Below, one piece after another: positions 25,831 through 35,219 of a stretch of 64,000 nt of DNA. Each line of letters starts with the position of its first letter. The stretch's first letter is position 1. The position numbers and the translations under genes were made by a program. Under the pieces are notes generated by a model that saw only the letters and a program-made list of their open reading frames with translations, was not told the origin of the DNA and searched no databases. The DNA is from Pseudomonas fluorescens (GTDB taxonomy: Bacteria; Pseudomonadota; Gammaproteobacteria; Pseudomonadales; Pseudomonadaceae): NCBI RefSeq assembly GCF_004683905.1, contig NZ_CP038438.1, positions 1,054,001 to 1,118,000 on the forward strand, read 5' to 3'.

Positions 25831-26008
25831 TCGCCATTAAGCAAGCTTAAAAAGTGCGCCATTCTAAACCCGGACGACCAAGTCCGGTCGTTGATTCGTC
25901 AACGACCCCCTGAGCCTATCCACCCCACTTCCGAGTCACAACCGTCAAAACCTGTCGGAAAACTCCCTTCAAATCACCGCTTCTACAGTGAACACCGTAT
26001 GTTGAAAA

Positions 26009-26977
26009 TCAGTTGGCGACGCGGGCTCCGGCGAGGCTCCCACTCAACTCATACGCCGCCAGTTCCGCCTGATGTGCCGCCAATATCTCCGGCAGTGACC
26101 CGCGCAAATACTCGACCCAGGTCTTGATCTTCGCGTCCAGGTACTGCCGCGACGGGTAGATCGCGTACAGGTTGAGTTCCTGCGAGCGGTAGTTGGGCAT
26201 CATCCGCACCAGCGTGCCGTTGCGCAGGCCTTCGATGGCGGCGTAGACCGGCAGGACGCCGACGCCCATGCCGCTGATGATCGCGGCTTTCATCGCATCG
26301 GCGGAGTTCACCAGGAACGGCGAGCTGTTGATGGTGACCATTTCCTGGCCGTCCGGGCCGTTGAAGGCCCATTTTTCCAGGGGGATCACCGGGCTGACGA
26401 GGCGCAGGCAGGCGTGGTTCAGCAGGTCTGCGGGCTTTTGTGCGCAGCCGTTGGCTTTCACGTAGGCCGGGGAGGCGCAGACGATGCTGTAGGTGATGCC
26501 CAGGCGTTGCGAGACGAAGCCCGAGTCCGGCAGTTCGCTGGCGAGCACGATGGACACGTCGTAGCCCTCGTCGAGCAGGTCCGGCACGCGGTTGGCCATG
26601 GTCAGGTCGAAGGTCACGTCCGGGTGGGTCTTGCGGTAGCGGGCGATGGCGTCGATCACGAAGTGCTGGCCGATGCCGGTCATGGTGTGCACTTTCAACT
26701 GGCCGGCGGGGCGGGCGTGGGCCTGGCTGGCCTCGGCTTCGGCTTCTTCGACATAGGCCAGGATCTGTTCGCAGCGCAGCAGGTAGCGCTTGCCGGCCTC
26801 GGTCAGGGCGATGCGCCGGGTCGTGCGATTGAGCAGGCGGGTTTGCAGGTGGGCTTCCAAGTTGGAGACCGCGCGCGAGACGTTGGCCGTGGTGGTGTCG
26901 AGTTGCACGGCGGCGGCGGTGAAGCTGCCGGCTTCGGCCACACAACTGAAGGCGCGCATGTTTTGCAATGTGTCCAT
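26009..26977 (-). CDS. LysR-family regulator, likely of the adjacent efflux operon
   Basis: 322 aa. The N-terminal helix-turn-helix (AEAGSFTAAAVQLDTTTANVSRAVSNLEAHL, read across about 15-45) and the LysR substrate-binding domain (about 90-295) are intact. It is divergent from an outer-membrane lipoprotein/FUSC/HlyD efflux operon with a 275-bp gap, the arrangement seen for AaeR and aaeXAB in E. coli; regulation of that operon is inferred. An unusual Ala-rich tail follows the domain. Confidence 0.92.
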   Translation of the reverse strand: MDTLQNMRAFSCVAEAGSFTAAAVQLDTTTANVSRAVSNLEAHLQTRLLNRTTRRIALTEAGKRYLLRCEQILAYVEEAEAEASQAHARPAGQLKVHTMTGIGQHFVIDAIARYRKTHPDVTFDLTMANRVPDLLDEGYDVSIVLASELPDSGFVSQRLGITYSIVCASPAYVKANGCAQKPADLLNHACLRLVSPVIPLEKWAFNGPDGQEMVTINSSPFLVNSADAMKAAIISGMGVGVLPVYAAIEGLRNGTLVRMMPNYRSQELNLYAIYPSRQYLDAKIKTWVEYLRGSLPEILAAHQAELAAYELSGSLAGARVAN

Positions 26978-27128
26978 GGGGTGCTCTCAAGGGAGATGGC
27001 AAATTGTGACACGAAGTTTCAGGGGCTGAGACCCCCGACCAACGGATTATCTCGTTAACGGTAACAAAGATTCACAGGAATCCCAGCTTATCGCCACCAA
27101 GGCGCCCACCTAGAATTGCGCCGCTCCC

Positions 27129-27206
27129 TGTAGGAGCTGCCGCAGGCTGCGATCTTTTGATTTTGTTTTAAGGGAATCAAGATCAAAAGATCGCAGCCTG
27201 CGGCAA
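27129..27206. repeat. REP-like palindromic pair (GTAGGAGCTGCC type)
   Basis: Arms TGTAGGAGCTGCCGCAGGCT.. and the inverse with CGCAGCCTGCGGCA enclose GATCTTTTGAT/ATCAAAAGATC. Same type as 3865-3966. Lies upstream of the efflux lipoprotein gene. Confidence 0.9.
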
Positions 27207-27252
27207 CCCCTGCACAAATCCCCGCCTTATCCTCTTTCAGGAATTCGCAGCT

Positions 27253-28752
27253 GTGCCGCGTCGCATCATCAGAGCGCTTTTGCCGCTCAGTGTTCTGGCT
27301 TTTACCCTGGGTCTCAGCGGCTGCATCTCAACGCAAGGAATTGCCCCGCATAGCACGGCATTGGAAGCCGACGCACTGGCCACTGACGACGCCATCGCCC
27401 ACGCCGCCCGTGACGCCAACTGGCCCACCGCACAATGGTGGCAAGCCTACGGCGACCCGCAACTCAATCACTGGATCGACCTCGCCGTGCAGGGCAGTCC
27501 GAGCATGGCCATGGCCGCTGCACGGGTGCGTCAGGCCAAGGCGCTGGCCGGTGTCGCCGAGGCCGCCGAGTCGTTGCAGATCAATGGCGAGTCAACGCTC
27601 AAGCGCCACAACTGGCCGACCGACCAGTTCTACGGCCCGGGCGAGCTGGCCAACACCACCACCTGGGACAACAACGCCGCGCTGGGTTTCAGCTACGCCC
27701 TCGACCTCTGGGGCCGGGAAAGCAATGCCAGCGAACGCGCGGTGGATCTGGCGCACATGAGCGCCGCCGAAGCGCGGCTGGCGCAACTGGAATTGCAGAA
27801 CAACATCGTGCGCGCCTACATCGAGCTGTCGCTGCATTACGCCCAGCGCGATATCGTCGCCGCGACGCTAAAACAGCAACAGCAGATTCTCGACCTGGCG
27901 CAGAAGCGTCTGGACGGCGGCATCGGCACGCACTTTGAAGTCAGTCAGGCCGAAACGCCGTTGCCGGAGACCCATCGGCAACTGGATGCGCTGGACGAAG
28001 AAATCGCCCTGAGCCGCAACCAGATCGCCGCGCTGGCCGGCAAAGGCCCGGGCGACGGTGCGCAGTTGCAGCGGCCGACGCTGGCGCTGGGTGCTGCGTT
28101 GAAACTGCCATCGGCATTGCCCGCCGAGTTGCTCGGTCAGCGCCCGGACGTGGTCGCCAGTCGCTGGCAAGTGGCGGCCCAGGCACGCGGCATCGATGTC
28201 GCGCATGCCGGGTTTTATCCCAACGTCGATCTGGTCGGCAGCCTTGGCTACATGGCCACCGGCGGCGGGGCGCTGGAGTTTTTGACTGGCAAGAAACTCA
28301 ATTACAACGTCGGCCCGGCAATCTCGCTGCCGATCTTCGACGGTGGGCGTTTACGCAGCGAATTGGGTGAAGCCTCCGCCGGGTATGACATCGCCGTGGC
28401 GCATTACAACCAGACGCTGGTCAATGCGCTGAAGAACATCTCCGACCAGTTGATCCGTCGCGAGTCGATGGACAAGCAGCAAGCCTTCGCCGCCGAGTCG
28501 GTGGCTACCGCGCAGAAGACCTACGACATCGCGATGATCGCCTATCAGCGTGGCCTCACCGATTACCTCAACGTGCTGAATGCGCAGACCTTGCTGTTCA
28601 AGCAACAGCAAGTGCAGCAGCAGGTGCAGGCGGCGCGCTTGAGTGCGCATGCCGAGTTGGTGACGGCGTTGGGTGGCGGCCTCGGGGCTGGCAATGATGT
28701 GCCCACCACCGAGCAAACGGCAGCCCCGAAAACCCCGACCCTTTTGCGGTGA
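27253..28752 (+). CDS. Outer-membrane efflux lipoprotein, NodT/OprM family
   Basis: 499 aa from a GTG start. The lipoprotein signal peptide has lipobox LSGC (about residues 22-25). Two OEP domain repeats follow (about 65-270 and 290-480), with WWQAYGDPQLN near the N-terminus and AQRPDV-type block ELLGQRPDVVASRWQVAAQA, family hallmarks. It would form the outer-membrane channel for the FUSC pump and HlyD adaptor encoded downstream. A REP pair separates it from the FUSC gene. The C-terminal tail is poorly conserved. Confidence 0.93.
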   Translation: MPRRIIRALLPLSVLAFTLGLSGCISTQGIAPHSTALEADALATDDAIAHAARDANWPTAQWWQAYGDPQLNHWIDLAVQGSPSMAMAAARVRQAKALAGVAEAAESLQINGESTLKRHNWPTDQFYGPGELANTTTWDNNAALGFSYALDLWGRESNASERAVDLAHMSAAEARLAQLELQNNIVRAYIELSLHYAQRDIVAATLKQQQQILDLAQKRLDGGIGTHFEVSQAETPLPETHRQLDALDEEIALSRNQIAALAGKGPGDGAQLQRPTLALGAALKLPSALPAELLGQRPDVVASRWQVAAQARGIDVAHAGFYPNVDLVGSLGYMATGGGALEFLTGKKLNYNVGPAISLPIFDGGRLRSELGEASAGYDIAVAHYNQTLVNALKNISDQLIRRESMDKQQAFAAESVATAQKTYDIAMIAYQRGLTDYLNVLNAQTLLFKQQQVQQQVQAARLSAHAELVTALGGGLGAGNDVPTTEQTAAPKTPTLLR

Positions 28753-28781
28753 ATACACGATCTCTTTGGCAATTTAATACC

Positions 28782-28914
28782 TGTGGTGAGGGGATTTATC
28801 CCCGATGGGCTGCGAAGCAGACCCAATACGGGCCTGTGCAATCTGACTGTGAGAACTCAATTGCCTTGTTTGGGGTTGCTACGCAACCCGTCGGGGATAA
28901 ATCCCCTCACCACA
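28782..28914. repeat. Inverted repeat pair (TGTGGTGAGGGGATTTATCCCC type)
   Basis: Arms TGTGGTGAGGGGATTTATCC and GGATAAATCCCCTCACCACA, 133 bp overall, in the gap between the lipoprotein and FUSC genes. Confidence 0.92.
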
Positions 28915-28952
28915 GAGTTTGTGTTCACCACAAAAATTGATGTTTGCCACAG

Positions 28953-31181
28953 ATGACTCTTCAGTCCTCAATCATTGAGCAAGACCAAATGACTCCCTTG
29001 CCCGCACCTCTACGCTGGCTCTACTCCCTGGAATGGCGCCGGGGTTTGTTTGACTGGGCGCGCAGCGATGGCGTGACCTGGGTGTATATCTTCAAGGTAT
29101 TGCTCGCCGCGTTCCTCACGCTGTGGCTGGCGATGCGCCTGGAGTTGCCGCAACCGCGCACGGCGATGATCACCGTGTTCATCGTCATGCAGCCGCAGAG
29201 CGGCCAGGTGTTCGCCAAGAGTTTCTATCGTTTCCTTGGCACCCTGGCCGGGTCGGCGATGATGGTCACGCTGATTGCGCTGTTCGCGCAAAACACTGAG
29301 TTGTTCCTCGGTTCGCTGGCGATTTGGGTCGGCATCTGCTCGGCCGGTGCGGCGCGTTGCCGTAACTTCCGCGCCTACGGTTTTGTCCTCGCCGGCTACA
29401 CCGCGGCGATGGTCGGACTGCCCGCGCTGGCGCATCCGGATGGTGCGTTCATGGCCGCCGTCTGGCGAGTGCTGGAGATCTCGCTGGGGATTCTCTGCTC
29501 GACAGTAGTCAGCGCCGCGATCCTGCCGCAAACCGCCAGCGCAGCAATGCGCAACGCCTTGTATCAGCGCTTCGGCGTGTTCGCGTTGTTCGTCACCGAT
29601 GGCCTGCGCGGACGCAGCAAAGCCGAATCGTTCGAAGCGAGCAACGTGCGTTTCATCGCCGAAGCGGTGGGCCTGGAAGGGCTGCGCAGCGTCACCGTGT
29701 TCGAAGACCCGCACATGCGTCGGCGCAACGGTCGCCTCAGCCGTTTGAACAGCGAGTTCATGGGCATTACCACGCGCTTCAACGCGCTGCATCAGTTGCT
29801 GGAACGCTTGCGCGTGAATGACGAAGAACACGTGGTGGCCGCGATCAGGCCGGGCCTGCAGGATCTGGCGGAAGTACTCGACGGCTTCAGTGGCCGCGCC
29901 TTGACCAGCCCGGACGCGGCACGTTTGGCGACGGCATTGGCCACGTACAAGGAAGGCCTGCCGACGCGCGTGCGAACCTTGCGCGGCATTTTCCAGGAAA
30001 CCGGTCCGAGTGAAGCCGAACAACTGGATTTCCACACTGCATACGAGCTGCTCTATCGCTTCGTCGATGACTTGCACAGTTATGCACAGACCCACGCCTC
30101 GCTGGCCGATCACCGCCACGAACGTGAGCGCTGGGACGAGCCGTTCACCCCGCAAACCAACTGGTGGGCCGCTGCGGCTTCGGGGATTCGCGCCTCGTTC
30201 ATCCTGATTGTACTGGGCAGCTATTGGGTCGCCACCGCGTGGCCGAGCGGCGCGACCATGACCCTGATTGCCGCCGCGACGGTGGGCCTGTCTGCCGCCA
30301 CGCCGAACCCGAAACGCATGGCGTTCCAGATGGCCTGCGGGACTTTCCTCGGAGCGGTGATCGGCTTCGTCGAGATGTTTTTCATCTTCCCGTGGATCGA
30401 CGGATTTCCGCTGTTGTGCGTGATGCTTGCGCCAGTGATCGTGTTCGGCTCGTTCCTCGCTTCGCGACCGCAATACGCAGGTGTCGGTCTCGGTTTGTTG
30501 ATCTTCTTCAGCACCGGTTCGGTGCCGGACAACCTGACCATTTACAACCCCTACACCTTCATCAACGACTACATCGCCATGGTCATGGGCATGCTGGTCT
30601 GCGCTGCTGCTGGCGCAATCATTCTGCCGCCCAACAGCCGCTGGTTGTGGAAGCGCCTGGAGCAGGATTTGCGCGAGCAAGTGGTCTATGCGATCAGCGG
30701 CAAACTCAAGGGCCTGGCGTCGAGTTTCGAGAGTCGTACTCGTGACTTGCTGCATCAGGCTTATGGTCTCGCCGCCGGGCAGCCGACCGTGCAGAAGAAC
30801 CTGCTGCGCTGGATGTTCGTGGTGCTCGAAGTCGGCCACGCGATCATCGAATTGCGCAAGGAACAGGCGATCCTCCCGGTGCATCCGGCGTATGCCGAAT
30901 CGCAGCCGTGGCGTCAGGCGATCCGCGTCATGGGCCGGGCGCTGGTGCGACTGTTTCTGCAACCGAACCCGAGCAATCTGGAGCGCGCACTGGTGGCGGT
31001 CGATCACGCGATCAGTCGGGTCGCCGCGACCGACGAGCCGTTTGCGCCGCACTTCGACACGTCCGCGTTACGCCGGGTGAAGAGTTACCTGCACTTCATC
31101 CGCACCTCGTTGCTCGACCCGCAATCACCACTCGCTGCCTATGCCGTCGCCAAGCCCGAAGGACTTGCCCATGCCTCGTGA
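28953..31181 (+). CDS. FUSC-family efflux pump, AaeB-like
   Basis: 742 aa from the ATG at 28953; an ATG at 28989 is an alternative. It has two membrane halves (about 35-180 and 400-550) of the fusaric acid resistance/AaeB type, each followed by a cytoplasmic helical region. Residues LPQPRTAMITVFIVMQPQSG belong to the first half and the TAWPSGATMTLIAAATVGLS block to the second. Relatives export aromatic acids. The DUF1656 gene overlaps its 3' end by 11 bp, and the HlyD gene follows, matching the aaeX-aaeA-aaeB gene set in another order. Confidence 0.92.
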   Translation: MTLQSSIIEQDQMTPLPAPLRWLYSLEWRRGLFDWARSDGVTWVYIFKVLLAAFLTLWLAMRLELPQPRTAMITVFIVMQPQSGQVFAKSFYRFLGTLAGSAMMVTLIALFAQNTELFLGSLAIWVGICSAGAARCRNFRAYGFVLAGYTAAMVGLPALAHPDGAFMAAVWRVLEISLGILCSTVVSAAILPQTASAAMRNALYQRFGVFALFVTDGLRGRSKAESFEASNVRFIAEAVGLEGLRSVTVFEDPHMRRRNGRLSRLNSEFMGITTRFNALHQLLERLRVNDEEHVVAAIRPGLQDLAEVLDGFSGRALTSPDAARLATALATYKEGLPTRVRTLRGIFQETGPSEAEQLDFHTAYELLYRFVDDLHSYAQTHASLADHRHERERWDEPFTPQTNWWAAAASGIRASFILIVLGSYWVATAWPSGATMTLIAAATVGLSAATPNPKRMAFQMACGTFLGAVIGFVEMFFIFPWIDGFPLLCVMLAPVIVFGSFLASRPQYAGVGLGLLIFFSTGSVPDNLTIYNPYTFINDYIAMVMGMLVCAAAGAIILPPNSRWLWKRLEQDLREQVVYAISGKLKGLASSFESRTRDLLHQAYGLAAGQPTVQKNLLRWMFVVLEVGHAIIELRKEQAILPVHPAYAESQPWRQAIRVMGRALVRLFLQPNPSNLERALVAVDHAISRVAATDEPFAPHFDTSALRRVKSYLHFIRTSLLDPQSPLAAYAVAKPEGLAHAS

Positions 31182-31371
31182 AATCGCCTTCCACGGCGTG
31201 TACATGCCGACCATGACCCTGATGTTTTTTGTCGCTGCGGCGCTGGCCTGGGCCTTGGACCGGTTCCTCTCGGGGTTCGACCTGTACCGCTTTTTCTGGC
31301 ACCCGGCGCTGCTGCGTCTGAGTCTGTTTACCTGTCTGTTCGGCGCCATGGCGCTGACTGTCTACCGTTGA
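31171..31371 (+). CDS. DUF1656 small membrane protein, AaeX-like
   Basis: 66 aa with two hydrophobic helices (about 10-30 and 43-62). The sequence MPREIAFHGVYMPTMTLMFF fits DUF1656, the AaeX family that always accompanies FUSC/HlyD pumps. It starts inside the FUSC gene end and stops 10 bp before the HlyD gene, so coupling is likely. The function is unknown. Confidence 0.88.
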   Translation: MPREIAFHGVYMPTMTLMFFVAAALAWALDRFLSGFDLYRFFWHPALLRLSLFTCLFGAMALTVYR

Positions 31372-31381
31372 GAACGTTCTG

Positions 31382-32248
31382 ATGAAAAAGTTTTTCAGCC
31401 TGCTTGCGACCCTGCTGGTGCTGGCCCTGGCACTGTGGATCGGCCGGACCCTGTGGGAGCACTACATGAACACCCCGTGGACCCGCGACGGCCGGGTGCG
31501 GGCGGACATCATCAACGTCGCCGCCGACGTCACCGGGGAAGTGGTCGACGTACCGGTGCGCGACAACCAATTGGTGAAGAAGGGCGATTTGCTGATGCAG
31601 ATCGATCCCGAGCACTACCGCATCGCGGTCAAGCAGGCGCAGTCGCTGGTCGCGTCGCGCAAGTCGACCTGGGAGATGCGCAAGGTCAACGCGCATCGTC
31701 GCGCCGACCTCGACAACCTGGTGATCTCCAAGGAAAACCGCGACGACGCCAGCAACATCGCCGACGCCGCGCTCGCCGACTATCAACACGCGCAAGCACA
31801 ACTGGAAGCCGCCGAACTCAACCTCAAACGCACCGAAGTGCGCGCAGCGGTGGATGGCTACGTGACCAACCTCAACGTGCATCGCGGTGACTACGCGCGC
31901 ATCGGCGAAGCGAAAATGGCCGTGGTCGACATGAACTCGTTCTGGGTCTACGGCTTCTTCGAAGAGACCAAACTGCCGCACGTGCGCGTAGGCGACAAGG
32001 CCGACATGCAACTGATGAGCGGCGAAGTGTTGAAGGGCCACGTGGAGAGCATTTCCCGCGGCATCTACGACCGCGACAACCCGGAAAGCCGCGAGCTGAT
32101 CGCCGATGTGAACCCGACGTTCAACTGGGTGCGTCTGGCGCAGCGGGTGCCGGTGCGCATTCACATCGACGAAGTGCCGGAGGGTGTGTTGTTGGCGGCG
32201 GGGATTACTAGCACGGTGGTGGTGAAGCAAGAGTCTGTGGATAACTGA
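31382..32248 (+). CDS. HlyD-family periplasmic adaptor, AaeA-like
   Basis: 288 aa. One N-terminal membrane anchor (about 4-22) is followed by a biotinyl-lipoyl-like strand set (NTPWTRDGRVRADIINVAAD ... QLVKKGDLLMQIDPEHY), a helical hairpin (about 80-150) and a beta-barrel region (SFWVYGFFEETKLPHVRVGD). It would link the FUSC pump to the outer-membrane lipoprotein. Last gene of the operon; a REP pair follows. Confidence 0.92.
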   Translation: MKKFFSLLATLLVLALALWIGRTLWEHYMNTPWTRDGRVRADIINVAADVTGEVVDVPVRDNQLVKKGDLLMQIDPEHYRIAVKQAQSLVASRKSTWEMRKVNAHRRADLDNLVISKENRDDASNIADAALADYQHAQAQLEAAELNLKRTEVRAAVDGYVTNLNVHRGDYARIGEAKMAVVDMNSFWVYGFFEETKLPHVRVGDKADMQLMSGEVLKGHVESISRGIYDRDNPESRELIADVNPTFNWVRLAQRVPVRIHIDEVPEGVLLAAGITSTVVVKQESVDN

Positions 32249-32265
32249 CAGACCGCGCCGACTGA

Positions 32266-32341
32266 ATCGCGAGCAGGCTCACTCCTACACTGGATCTCTG
32301 CCACACCGAAGATTCCTTGTAGGAGTGAGCCTGCTCGCGAT
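32266..32341. repeat. Inverted REP pair (GTAGGAGTGAGCCTGCTCGCGAT type)
   Basis: Arms ATCGCGAGCAGGCTCACTCC and GGAGTGAGCCTGCTCGCGAT between convergent genes; a bidirectional hairpin after the efflux operon. Confidence 0.94.
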
Positions 32342-32377
32342 AAGGACAACCCGGTCTTTCAGACCAAAACCGAGTAA

Positions 32378-32776
32378 TCACTCAGCGCAAAACGTCTCCT
32401 GCAAATGCCGCCACAGCACCCGCCCGGCCTCGGTCTTTTCAAACACCACCGTCGACCGGCGATCGGTGCGCAACCCGCTCGCATCGCTCTGCTGCTCGCG
32501 ATAACTCAGCGTCGCGCCATGCGCATGCAGCGCAATCCCGCGCAGCTCACTGAGCTCGATCCTGAACCCGGGCTTCTTCCCGCCCGCCGCGTGAAACAGC
32601 GCACGCAAGGCTTCGATATCCAGCGCCCGGCCCAGCGGCGTGACCATGGAAAAATCCGCCGAGAATCGGCTCAGCAAGCGCTCCATTTCGGCTGAATCCT
32701 GCTCCACGGCAAACCAGCGTTCGATCACCAGGTGGGCCTGGATCACTTCATCAAAATATTCGTTGTAGTCAGTCAT
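32378..32776 (-). CDS. SnoaL/DUF4440-like NTF2-fold protein
   Basis: 132 aa. The helical start (YNEYFDEVIQAHLVIERWFA) and strands DFSMVTPLGRALDIEALRAL and YREQQSDASG..TDRRSTVVF fit the NTF2-like/DUF4440 pattern of small cone-shaped pockets. Its ATG overlaps the stop of the upstream MFS gene (ATGA), so the two are translationally coupled. The function is unknown; it may detoxify or bind a transported compound. Confidence 0.8.
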   Translation of the reverse strand: MTDYNEYFDEVIQAHLVIERWFAVEQDSAEMERLLSRFSADFSMVTPLGRALDIEALRALFHAAGGKKPGFRIELSELRGIALHAHGATLSYREQQSDASGLRTDRRSTVVFEKTEAGRVLWRHLQETFCAE

Positions 32777-34143
32777 GTGGATTTTTCCTGAAGGGGAGGT
32801 GGGCTCAGCAGGGCGAGCACTGTGGAGGCGTCGAAACGCAGCACGGCGACCATTGGCAGCAATGTGAGCAAGGCCGCCGCGACAAAGCAGTATTTGAATC
32901 CGTTGCCGCCCAGTGCGCCCAACAGCGAACTGAGCAACGCGGCGCCAAGACAGAAACCGAGCTGGCGATTGATGTTCCACAGAGCGCTGGAGTGGCCCAT
33001 TTTTTCCGGCGCGATGCCGACAAATGCCAGGCTCTGCGCGGTGACGCTGCACAGGCTGCCGCCCAGTCCCATCAAGGCATAGGCAATGATCAGCGGCGTG
33101 GCGGCGGGTTGTTCGATGCGCATCAGCAGGACAATCCCCAGGCACTGCAAAAGCATCCCGGTGATCAGCAGCGGTTTGGGGCCAATGCGGTTGAAACTGC
33201 GTTTGCCGAGCATGATCGCCACCCCCGATGCGGCCGCCCAGGACAGCATCAACGCACCGGTCTGCGCGGCGCCGAAACCGAGGTCGTGCAGGTACAACAC
33301 GGCAATCATGTTGGTGCCGGTAAACACCCCGGGCACGAACAGGTAGATCAGCATTGCCAAACGCAGTGACGGACTCTTGAGCAGTTGCAGGTCGAGCACC
33401 GCGTCGGGTTTGTGCCAGCCATCACGCAGGTACAGCCATAAGGTCAGGACGCCGAGCAGCAGAACTCCGCCGGCGAGGTGTCGGGTAGCGGCGGCGCTCG
33501 CCAGGCTCACGGCAATCAACAACAGAGTCAGGGCTGCCACCGCTAGCAGCAGGCCGCGCAGATCCAGTGTCGGGCGTTCCGTGCCGGGTTGATCCGCTTG
33601 CAACCACAGCAGACCCAGGCCGAACGCGAGCAGCGCCAGCGGCATGTTCAGGTAGAAAATCCAGCGCCATGACAACGCCTCGACGATCAGGCCGCCCGCC
33701 GCCGGCGACAGGGCTGGCACCATCAGCGCGACCATCAGCACTACGCCGGTAAGGTGCGCGCGTTGCGTCGCTGGATACTGCCGATAAGCCAGGGCCTGAC
33801 CGATCGGCAGCAACAAGCCGCCACCGAGGCCTTGCAGCAAACGCCAGCCGATCAGGCTTTCAATCGACCCGGCCTGGGCCACCAGACCGGAAGCGATGCC
33901 GAACAGCAAAAGCGAACCGAGAATCAGCCGCCGTTCGCCCAGCCGCGCCGCGAGCCACACGCTCAGCGGAATGATCAGTGTCAGCCCGAGCATGTAGGCG
34001 TTGGTGATCCACGCCAATTGCGTCACCGAGGCCTGTAATTCCCGGGCGATGTCCGGGTAGGCGATGCTCGCGGCGAACATGTTCAGCAGGTCGAGGGCGA
34101 ACCCGAACAGATACACCAGCGCGACTTTCGAGCGATAGGCCAT
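32773..34143 (-). CDS. MFS transporter, DHA2-like drug exporter
   Basis: 456 aa with 13-14 hydrophobic segments. The loop after helix 2 has the MFS motif A form (LAARLGERRLILGSLLLF), and RLLQGLGGGLLLPIGQALAY resembles exporter motif C-region helices. Such proteins export small molecules by proton antiport. Coupled to the NTF2-like gene and divergent from a LysR gene, with a perfect 19-bp palindrome in the shared promoter gap. Confidence 0.9.
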   Translation of the reverse strand: MAYRSKVALVYLFGFALDLLNMFAASIAYPDIARELQASVTQLAWITNAYMLGLTLIIPLSVWLAARLGERRLILGSLLLFGIASGLVAQAGSIESLIGWRLLQGLGGGLLLPIGQALAYRQYPATQRAHLTGVVLMVALMVPALSPAAGGLIVEALSWRWIFYLNMPLALLAFGLGLLWLQADQPGTERPTLDLRGLLLAVAALTLLLIAVSLASAAATRHLAGGVLLLGVLTLWLYLRDGWHKPDAVLDLQLLKSPSLRLAMLIYLFVPGVFTGTNMIAVLYLHDLGFGAAQTGALMLSWAAASGVAIMLGKRSFNRIGPKPLLITGMLLQCLGIVLLMRIEQPAATPLIIAYALMGLGGSLCSVTAQSLAFVGIAPEKMGHSSALWNINRQLGFCLGAALLSSLLGALGGNGFKYCFVAAALLTLLPMVAVLRFDASTVLALLSPPPLQEKST

Positions 34144-34218
34144 GGCAGCTTCCCTGTAATGAGACGCGCAGGGTAGTGCGCTTCAGGCGTTAGGAAAACG
34201 CTGGTTTGCCTGCTAGTT

Positions 34219-34237
34219 TGTCAAAATAATTTTGACA
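34219..34237. promoter_or_regulatory. Perfect palindromic operator TGTCAAAATAATTTTGACA
   Basis: A 19-bp perfect inverted repeat with an A centre, lying 76 bp before the MFS start and 16 bp before the LysR start. It contains a T-N11-A LysR box (TCAAAATAATTTTGA) and a TTGACA hexamer. It is the likely binding site of the adjacent LysR protein. Confidence 0.75.
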
Positions 34238-34252
34238 GGGAGTGCGCTGGAT

Positions 34253-35134
34253 ATGGTCAGTCTGGACCGTTTTGACACTTTCAAAGCCGTGGTCGAGGCC
34301 GGGTCGTTGACGGCGGCTGCTGAGACGCTGGGCCAAACTCGGGCGGTGGTGAGCTTCAATCTCAAGCGCCTGGAAGAAGAACTGGGCGTCACCTTGCTCA
34401 CGCGTAACACTCGGCAACTGGCCCTGACCGATGCCGGCGAGCGCTTCTATCGGCGCTGCCTGCGCACCCTCGACGAAGCGCGACTGGCGATCGAGGAAGC
34501 GCGCTCTGAGCATTCGCAACTCAAGGGCACGTTGCGCATCACCACCACCGTGGAGTTTGCCCTGGCCCAAGTGGTGCCGGCGCTGGAGGTGTTTCGCCAG
34601 CAACAGCCGCAACTGAACATTCACTTGTCGACATCCTCGACCCACGCCGATCTGATCTCCGAGCGCTTCGACATGGCGATCCGTCTGGGACGCATGCACG
34701 ACTCCAATCTGCGCGCGGTGCAGTTGTCGAGGTTCGAAGTGTTTGCGGTGGCGGCGCCGCAACTGGTCGAGCGCTTCGCGCCGGTTGCCACGCTGGCAAC
34801 GCTGGAGTCGATGCCGACGCTGGGCCATGGCCGAGTTCCGGAAATGACCGTGACCGACCCGGCCGGCAGTGAGCATGTCTACCAGCCAAAACCGGGGACC
34901 ACCGCCATCGTCGCCGACAACTCGGCGACGCTCAGGGCGTTTGCGCTGACTGGCCAAGGCGTGGCGATTTTGCCGCAGTGGCTGATTCAGGAGGATCTGC
35001 AGGCGGGGCGATTGGTGCGGTTGCTGGCCGATTATCGCTTTGCCCAGCAGGGTGTTTATGCGCTGTACCCGGATACCCGGCATCTGCCGCTGAAGGTACG
35101 GGCGTTTATTGATTTCATGAAGGGCTGGGGCTGA
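34253..35134 (+). CDS. LysR-family regulator
   Basis: 293 aa from the ATG at 34253 (MVSLDRFDTFKAVVEAGSLT); the longer frame from 34232 would start inside the operator. The N-terminal winged HTH (SLTAAAETLGQTRAVVSFNL) is followed by the substrate-binding domain (about 88-290, LRITTTVEFALAQVVPALEV). It is divergent from the MFS/NTF2 pair and presumably represses or activates it. The ligand is unknown. Confidence 0.92.
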   Translation: MVSLDRFDTFKAVVEAGSLTAAAETLGQTRAVVSFNLKRLEEELGVTLLTRNTRQLALTDAGERFYRRCLRTLDEARLAIEEARSEHSQLKGTLRITTTVEFALAQVVPALEVFRQQQPQLNIHLSTSSTHADLISERFDMAIRLGRMHDSNLRAVQLSRFEVFAVAAPQLVERFAPVATLATLESMPTLGHGRVPEMTVTDPAGSEHVYQPKPGTTAIVADNSATLRAFALTGQGVAILPQWLIQEDLQAGRLVRLLADYRFAQQGVYALYPDTRHLPLKVRAFIDFMKGWG

Positions 35135-35154
35135 GTGTTGGCTGATCTGGCCCC

Positions 35155-35219
35155 TTCGCGAGCAAGCCCGCTCCCACATTTGGAATGCATTCTCCTGTGG
35201 GAGCGGGCTTGCTCGCGAA
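35155..35219. repeat. Inverted REP pair
   Basis: Standard REP arms around GGAATGCATTC. The right arm belongs to the 250-bp tandem duplication; a second copy of it lies near 35445-35469. Confidence 0.95.

Noticed and set aside
29010..31052. 680-aa minus-strand frame
   Set aside because: Antisense of the FUSC pump gene; Arg/Gln/His-rich with no motif.
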